Positions 59,361 to 64,000 of a stretch of DNA of 64,000 nt are shown one piece after another. The DNA is taken from the NCBI GenBank assembly GCA_009268125.1, contig WBOU01000001.1, positions 1-64,000 on the forward strand, written 5' to 3'. Below the pieces are notes generated by a model. It made no database searches and was not told the DNA's origin. It saw nothing but the letters and a program-made list of their open reading frames with translations. Made by a program: the position numbers and the translations under genes. Within the stretch, counting starts at the first letter, position 1; each line of letters opens with the position of its first letter. Source of the DNA: Chloroflexia bacterium SDU3-3 (GTDB lineage: Bacteria > Chloroflexota > Chloroflexia > Chloroflexales > Roseiflexaceae).

Positions 59361-60164
59361 ATGAAATCCTATATCCATAAGATTTTCTTGAATCCATACT
59401 ACATCGGGTATATTGCTGCGCTCCTCGTACTTCTCGGTTTCGTGTCAGATCGTGGTAGCATCGAGTTTCTGCGCTGGGAGATCACCCTAGCATGTATCCC
59501 GATAAGCATACTCTTCTTAGCACTTTTGCGGGAAACACAGAGCGACGGCAGGTTGAGTAGCAGAAGCCTGTTCCAGATAACAGCTCTGTGCATTTTCCTT
59601 CTGATTGCGGTTGTTGCAGTATGCTGGGCGTCGTGCATCCCTTTTTCTGAAGGGAAAATGGGTGGTGTTCTGATTGTGGATGACCCCCGGAAAGGGGGCG
59701 AACTAGCAGCGTGGCCACTAAATCTGCTGGCGGTGGCAGCGCTATCATATGTGTTTGTGATCTCACTAACAGCGCCTTTGGTTTTTTTGAGAAAATGGCT
59801 GTCTTTCGCCATTGGAGTGCTCTTCTCGCTATTGCCATTGTTGGGTCAAGCGAGGATTGTCTACCATGTCATACCCATTGGCTCGATTGATTATACCCTC
59901 TTTCATGCCTTGCTGACCTGCTTTCCGCTGAATATAGCAATGATCCGCACCTCGCAGTTTACCCTCTGGGCCTTGATGCTTGACGTATTGAGCATGTTTT
60001 TGTTTGTTTACATCATGCCTCAAGTGGTCTGGCGTAAAGGCGGTGATCGTGTTGTTTTTATCGGCTTAGGTGCGGTATCGTTGATTATGTTTTTGCTTAT
60101 GCAGAACCTTCTGGCATCTACCGCCATCCAGCTTCATAATACGTTTATTGGTGCGATGCCATGA
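59361..60164 (+). CDS. Polytopic membrane protein, unknown
   Basis: Protein of 267 residues with about seven hydrophobic segments (about 14-30, 42-56, 72-92, 118-140, 144-160, 200-218, 228-250). One short extracytoplasmic loop contains SEGKMGGVLIVDDPRKGGE. No motif I can name. GC content is lower than the genome. Its stop overlaps the start of the double solute-binding protein gene (ATGA-type overlap), so the two are made together and probably work together at the membrane. The ribosome-binding site (AAAGAAAG) is weak. Confidence 0.75.
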   Translation: MKSYIHKIFLNPYYIGYIAALLVLLGFVSDRGSIEFLRWEITLACIPISILFLALLRETQSDGRLSSRSLFQITALCIFLLIAVVAVCWASCIPFSEGKMGGVLIVDDPRKGGELAAWPLNLLAVAALSYVFVISLTAPLVFLRKWLSFAIGVLFSLLPLLGQARIVYHVIPIGSIDYTLFHALLTCFPLNIAMIRTSQFTLWALMLDVLSMFLFVYIMPQVVWRKGGDRVVFIGLGAVSLIMFLLMQNLLASTAIQLHNTFIGAMP

Positions 60165-62608
60165 AAAAATCTACGCTGCTCTCTGCCACGCTGCTTGTGG
60201 TCTTTGCGGCCTTCCTGCTCTATGGCTATGCGCACCCTCCCGCCTTGCCAGAGCCGCTCCAAAGCGTCACAACCGCTCCCAATGCGACGGCCATCACGTT
60301 TGCAACATCCAACATCAGCACCATGCAGCCGCTGGCCGACGCATTCATGCGCCAAAACCCCGACATCAGCATCCATCTGACCGATCTGTCGATCAGCGCC
60401 CCGGCCTCATCGGAAGATGCTGCGCAGTACACCCAGACGCTGCGGGCGGCGATCTACAAGAGCGATGTCATCCAGGCCGATGAGGTGCCGCGCTCGCTGC
60501 TGCGCGAGGGTGTGTTGCTTGATTTGAATCCGTTGATGCAGGCCGACGCCACATTTGACCCCAACGATATCTTCCCGCGCGCCATCCAAACGGTTGAAGG
60601 CAGGGTGTACACGATGCCCTCCACGCTCTGGGTGTGGTTTCTGGCCTATGATCGCGATGCCATCCGCAACGCGGGCATTGCCGAGCCGCTCGCGCTTGAC
60701 TCGTGGGATGATCTGGCCCGTGTCGCGGGGCAGCTTGCGCGGCGCAATGGCGCGGCGATCACGCGCTATGGCATGCTCGATCTGGGCGGCAATCACACGC
60801 TTGCGGGAGCGCTGGCGCAGAACCCGCTCGACTCGGCGGCGGCGATAGAGCCAGATGTCGAGCGCTGGCAGCGCCTGATTGCTACCGGCGCGATTCTTCC
60901 CTTTGATACCACCAGCCAAACCTGGATGTCGGACTATCAGCAGATGATGGCGGCGCGGAAGGCGGCGATGTGGGATGCCATGATGCTGCCCGTGGACCCA
61001 AGCGAGCGGCCCGACATCCCCATTGGCCTCGCCGCGATGCCGTGGGTGGCGGATGGCGACATGGTGCGGGGCGGGCTGGGCATCAGCGCGGGCACGCAGC
61101 ACCCGCAGGCGGCGTGGCGCTGGGTGTCGTTCCTCACCCGCCAGGATCTGCGCTTCGACCAGACCGATCTCCAGTTCGCCCCGGTCCGCCGCTCGGTGGC
61201 CGACCAGCAGGGCTACTGGGGCATGGGCGACGCCATATGGCAGCAGGCCATGCGCGCCGCGCTTGAGCAGCGCCAGCCTGCGAATGATGAGCGCGTGATG
61301 TTGCGCAACACCTTTGCCCTACAGGTGGCGCGCGCCATCCTCGCCCAGCACCAGCCAGTGGGCCAGGCGGTGGCCGATGCGCTGGAGGCTTACCAGCGCG
61401 ACAGGCTAGCCATGGAGCAGCGCCCGGCGGCGACCGCGCGGCCTTTTCAGGTGGATGCGCCGCCCGTGGCAGCCGCTGGCGCGACGCCTATCACCTTCGC
61501 GGTGCCGCCGATGCGCATGGCTGCGCTGGCGCGGCTCGCCGACGTGTTCAACCGCGAGCACCCCGAGAGCTTTATCACGCTGGTGAATGCCGACCAGGGC
61601 GCGGCGAGCGACTGCGCGCTGGGCGAGCCGGGTCTGCCGTTCACCCGCACGCTCGATCTTCAGCCGCTGCTGGATGTGGACGCCGCGACCCAGGCCGATA
61701 TCCCACCGGCGCTGCTGGCGCTCTCCCGCCAGAGTGGCGAGCTGCCCACGCTGCCGCTGGCGCTGTGGCTGCGCGCGCTGCGCTACCAGGCCGATCTGGC
61801 CCAGGCGCGCTCGGTCGAGATCCCGTCGGGCGTGTGGGGCATGGGTGATTTCGCGCGGGCGGTCGATGCGCTGGGAGGGCAGGAAGGGGCGAGCTACGCC
61901 TTTGTGGTGCGCCCTGGCGACGCGAGCTACTGGGTGCGGCAGTTTGGCGGCGCGGGCGCGGCGCTGCGGCTCAACAGCCCCGAGGCGCTGGCCGCCATGC
62001 AGGCCCTGCGCGATCTAGCGCGGGCCTCGGCGCGCGACCTGCCGCCCATGGGCACGCCGGAATACGCCAGCGCGGCGCGCTCGGCCTCGTCGGCGCTGTG
62101 GTTTGATGCGCCGACGGGCGACTCGATCTACAGCAGCCTGGGCGGCACCCTATCGTGGCTGGCGCTGGCCCCGCCGCCCGGCGACCCCGCGCGCCTGAGC
62201 GCCGACGATATCGAGATCAGCGTGGTGCTGGCGATCAGCGCCCAGAGCGACCACGGCGAGGCGTGCTGGCCCTGGCTGCGCTACCTGGGCGCGCAGCCCG
62301 TGGCCATCCCGCCCGAGCGCTTCCCCGCGCGCCGCTCGCTGGCCACGGGCGCGGACTGGGCGGCCACGGCGGCGGCGGGCAGCGCCCAGGTGTACGCCGC
62401 CTACGCCCCGCTGCTGGCCCAGCAGCACCCCGCCGCCACCCCGCAGGTGGCGCGCTCGGCGGTCGATCGGCTGCTGCTGGGCGCGCTCGACGCCTCGCTG
62501 CACGGCGATAATCTGGCCCAGGCGCTTGATGATGCGCAGAAGCGCTACGAGCAGGTGCTGGCCTGCCTCGCCCGTAGCCCCGATGATTGGGCGTGCTCGC
62601 CCGAGTGA
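60161..62608 (+). CDS. Tandem double solute-binding-protein domain protein
   Basis: Protein of 815 residues with an N-terminal signal/anchor (residues 4-24). Two family-1 solute-binding-like domains follow in tandem: about 40-430 (ITFATSNISTMQPLADAFMRQNPDISIHL) and about 445-810 (ITFAVPPMRMAALARLADVFNREHPESFITL). The openings of the two halves are clearly homologous. The second half has lost some typical loops and may be structural. No permease of an ABC importer adjoins; instead it is coupled to a membrane protein of unknown kind. It might serve as a sugar sensor rather than a transport receptor. Base composition rises from moderate at the 5' end to the genome norm. Confidence 0.85.
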   Translation: MKKSTLLSATLLVVFAAFLLYGYAHPPALPEPLQSVTTAPNATAITFATSNISTMQPLADAFMRQNPDISIHLTDLSISAPASSEDAAQYTQTLRAAIYKSDVIQADEVPRSLLREGVLLDLNPLMQADATFDPNDIFPRAIQTVEGRVYTMPSTLWVWFLAYDRDAIRNAGIAEPLALDSWDDLARVAGQLARRNGAAITRYGMLDLGGNHTLAGALAQNPLDSAAAIEPDVERWQRLIATGAILPFDTTSQTWMSDYQQMMAARKAAMWDAMMLPVDPSERPDIPIGLAAMPWVADGDMVRGGLGISAGTQHPQAAWRWVSFLTRQDLRFDQTDLQFAPVRRSVADQQGYWGMGDAIWQQAMRAALEQRQPANDERVMLRNTFALQVARAILAQHQPVGQAVADALEAYQRDRLAMEQRPAATARPFQVDAPPVAAAGATPITFAVPPMRMAALARLADVFNREHPESFITLVNADQGAASDCALGEPGLPFTRTLDLQPLLDVDAATQADIPPALLALSRQSGELPTLPLALWLRALRYQADLAQARSVEIPSGVWGMGDFARAVDALGGQEGASYAFVVRPGDASYWVRQFGGAGAALRLNSPEALAAMQALRDLARASARDLPPMGTPEYASAARSASSALWFDAPTGDSIYSSLGGTLSWLALAPPPGDPARLSADDIEISVVLAISAQSDHGEACWPWLRYLGAQPVAIPPERFPARRSLATGADWAATAAAGSAQVYAAYAPLLAQQHPAATPQVARSAVDRLLLGALDASLHGDNLAQALDDAQKRYEQVLACLARSPDDWACSPE

Positions 62609-62619
62609 TGGTGCGGCGC

Positions 62620-62661
62620 AAAAATGGCGGCGCGGCAGAAATATGCCGCGCCGCCATTTTT
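62620..62661. terminator. Bidirectional terminator
   Basis: Perfect 18-bp stem (62620-62637 and 62644-62661) with A-run and T-run ends, between the double binding-protein gene and the convergent ECF gene. Confidence 0.92.
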
Positions 62662-62681
62662 ATCTACCGATCTGCGGTTTC

Positions 62682-63506
62682 CTACAGCCCCGCCCAGCCC
62701 GCCGCGAGCGCGCCCGCCGTGGCCAGCGCGCCCGCCGCCAGCGCCCGCCAGTCGGCGCGGGCCAGGCGCAGCACGCGCCGCTTGGTTCTGCCGCGCCCGC
62801 CTCGGTAGCAGCGCGCATCCATGGCGGTGGCCACCACCTCGGCGCGGGCCATGGCCCCCACGAACAGCGGCACCAGGATGCCGCCCAAGGCCCGCGCGCG
62901 GCCCAGCAGCCCGCCGGTGTCGATGCCCTGGCCGCGCGCGGCCTGCGCCTTCACCAGCCGCTCGACCTCGCCCACCAGCAGCGGCACGAACTTCAGCGCG
63001 ATCACCAGCGTCATCACCAGCTCGTTCACAGGGATGCGCAGGCGGGCCAGCGGGGCCAGCATCACCTCTAGCCCGTCGGCCAGATCCATCAGCGTGGTGG
63101 TCAGCATCAGCGTGGTGACGAGGGTGTACAGCAGCACTACGCGCAGGAGCGTGATTATGCCCAGCCGCAGCCCTTCCCACGTGACCGCCAGCCAGCCCCA
63201 GCGCCAGAGCACCTGCGCGCCCTCGGTGGGGTAGAACAGCACCTGGAAGCAGAACAGCACCAGCATGGTGCCCACCAGCAGCCGCAGCCCGCGCAGCATG
63301 TAGCCCACGGGGATGTGGGCCACCCCGATGGCGATAGCCAGCGCCACCACGACCACGCCCGCCGACACAAAGCTGCCGCTGGCCAGCAGCGCCAGCATCA
63401 GCCCGGCGGTGCACAGCAGCTTGGTGCGCGGGTCCAGCCGGTGGATGGCCGAGCGGGTGTCGATGTACTGGCCAAAGGTGACGTTGCGCGAGAACTCTAT
63501 CGCCAT
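62682..63506 (-). CDS. ecfT: ECF transporter transmembrane subunit EcfT
   Basis: Energy-coupling factor T component of 274 residues with about five to six spans. The two Ala-Arg-Gly-type coupling signatures are visible as AQAARGQ and MDARCYRG near the C-terminal half. The ATG at 63506 overlaps the stop of the ATPase gene by one base, with GGAGG 7 bases upstream, so translation is coupled; a GTG 3 bases upstream is possible. It joins two ATPases and a substrate-specific S component to import a vitamin or metal ion. The S component is not in the window. Confidence 0.9.
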   Translation of the reverse strand: MAIEFSRNVTFGQYIDTRSAIHRLDPRTKLLCTAGLMLALLASGSFVSAGVVVVALAIAIGVAHIPVGYMLRGLRLLVGTMLVLFCFQVLFYPTEGAQVLWRWGWLAVTWEGLRLGIITLLRVVLLYTLVTTLMLTTTLMDLADGLEVMLAPLARLRIPVNELVMTLVIALKFVPLLVGEVERLVKAQAARGQGIDTGGLLGRARALGGILVPLFVGAMARAEVVATAMDARCYRGGRGRTKRRVLRLARADWRALAAGALATAGALAAGWAGL

Positions 63507-64000
63507 CACAGCACCTCCATGATCGCGCGCTCAAGCTCGTCGAGGTCGAGCACGTCGGTGGAGAGCGCGGGGAACACCGCCCGCAGCTCCAGGGCGATGC
63601 TGGCCGCCTCGTCTAGCTCCACGCCGTGGGCCAGCAGCTCGTCGGCGCGGCGCAGCAGGGCGCGGGGCGCTCCCTCCATCACCACGCGGCCCTCGGCCAT
63701 CACCAGCACGCGGTCGGCGCGGCTGGCCAGCGCGTCAAAGCTGTGGCCCACCACCACCACGGCCATGCGGTCGTCGCCGCGCAGCCCGCCCACCAGCGCG
63801 GCCAGCTCGTCGCGGCCCTGCGGGTCCAGCCCCGCCGTCGGCTCATCCAGCACCAGCGCCTGCGGCTCGGCGGCCAGCGCCCCCGCGATCGCAACCCGGC
63901 GCTTCTGCCCGCCGCTCAGGGCGTGCACGTAGCGCAGCCGGAAGGCCTCGTAGTCCAGCCCGGCCTGCTCCATGGCCCGCTGCACCAGGGCGCGCGACTG
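63506..64000 (-). CDS. ecfA: ECF transporter ATPase EcfA, 5' part beyond the window
   Basis: C-terminal 164 residues of an ABC ATPase; the frame is open to the right edge. The signature motif HALSGGQKRRVAIAGALA, Walker B LVLDEPTAGLD and H-loop VVVGHS are intact. Residues after Walker B (ELLAHGVELDEAASIALELRAVF) are of the EcfA kind. It is co-translated with EcfT downstream. Which of the two EcfA paralogues it is cannot be told without the N-terminus. Confidence 0.92.
   Translation of the reverse strand, partial: QSRALVQRAMEQAGLDYEAFRLRYVHALSGGQKRRVAIAGALAAEPQALVLDEPTAGLDPQGRDELAALVGGLRGDDRMAVVVVGHSFDALASRADRVLVMAEGRVVMEGAPRALLRRADELLAHGVELDEAASIALELRAVFPALSTDVLDLDELERAIMEVL

Noticed and set aside
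1-64000. CRISPR arrays, rRNA, tRNA, complete insertion sequences
   Set aside because: I looked in the gaps and found no regularly spaced repeats, cloverleaf-like stretches, or transposase genes with terminal inverted repeats. Folding and covariance searches were not possible here.

Overview
The window is a GC-rich bacterial chromosome segment with few long gaps. The mix of genes suggests a heterotrophic, probably filamentous member of the Chloroflexota (class Chloroflexia). It has very large multi-PAS hybrid kinases, CheB/CheR-type sensory fusions, PAS-STAS stress-type proteins, sugar ABC importers with lipoprotein receptors, and rich glycosidase content. This assignment is inference; there is no rRNA, tRNA or other taxonomic marker in the window.

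Layout. 1-10.2 kb: a leftward sugar operon (ABC receptor and two permeases, then GH42, GH1 and GH31 glycosidases; GH31 is cut by the left edge) faces a rightward LacI regulator across a region with two well-formed sigma70 promoters. 10.3-19.5 kb: an orphan helical-backbone (iron/cobalamin-type) binding lipoprotein, a 1899-residue hybrid histidine kinase and a REC-PAS-GAF-HD-GYP-REC protein. 19.7-25.3 kb: GH95 alpha-L-fucosidase, a serine beta-lactamase-like protein, a ROK sugar kinase and an aminoglycoside-phosphotransferase-fold kinase. 25.3-27.5 kb: a leftward cassette with a P-loop polynucleotide-kinase-like protein overlapping a Thg1-like 3'-5' polymerase. 27.7-31.3 kb: GNAT protein, exported beta-carbonic anhydrase, secreted lipase and PAS-STAS protein. 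31.4-34.9 kb: a three-gene operon (J-domain/pseudokinase, vWA protein, divergent adenylosuccinate-synthetase-like enzyme) behind a strong promoter with two 21-bp palindromes. This is the best candidate for an undescribed system. 35-44 kb: HExxH membrane protein, GH29 fucosidase, cupin/AraC pair, secreted protein, multi-span membrane protein, VKOR and an aminotransferase. 44.2-46.7 kb: a CmtR-like metal sensor and a P1B ATPase. 46.8-57.4 kb: a sensory cluster with a receiver lacking its Asp, two HisKA_3 kinases with NarL-type regulators, CheB, CheB-CheR-PAS, and a CheR-like/PAS/kinase fusion. 58.5-60.2 kb: an AT-rich islet with a small secreted protein and a membrane protein, the latter coupled to a double solute-binding protein. 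62.7-64 kb: ECF transporter T and A components (A is cut by the right edge).

How the genes fit together. The imported-sugar operon encodes alpha-xylosidase, beta-glucosidase and beta-galactosidase, none with a signal peptide. With the cytoplasmic GH95 alpha-1,2-fucosidase, the GH29 fucosidase and the ROK kinase nearby, this is the set of activities needed to take apart fucosylated xyloglucan oligosaccharides inside the cell. The importer has no ATPase gene here and would need a shared MsmK/MalK-type ATPase. The signalling genes outnumber metabolic genes in the middle of the window and include several degenerate domains that probably work as protein-interaction modules.
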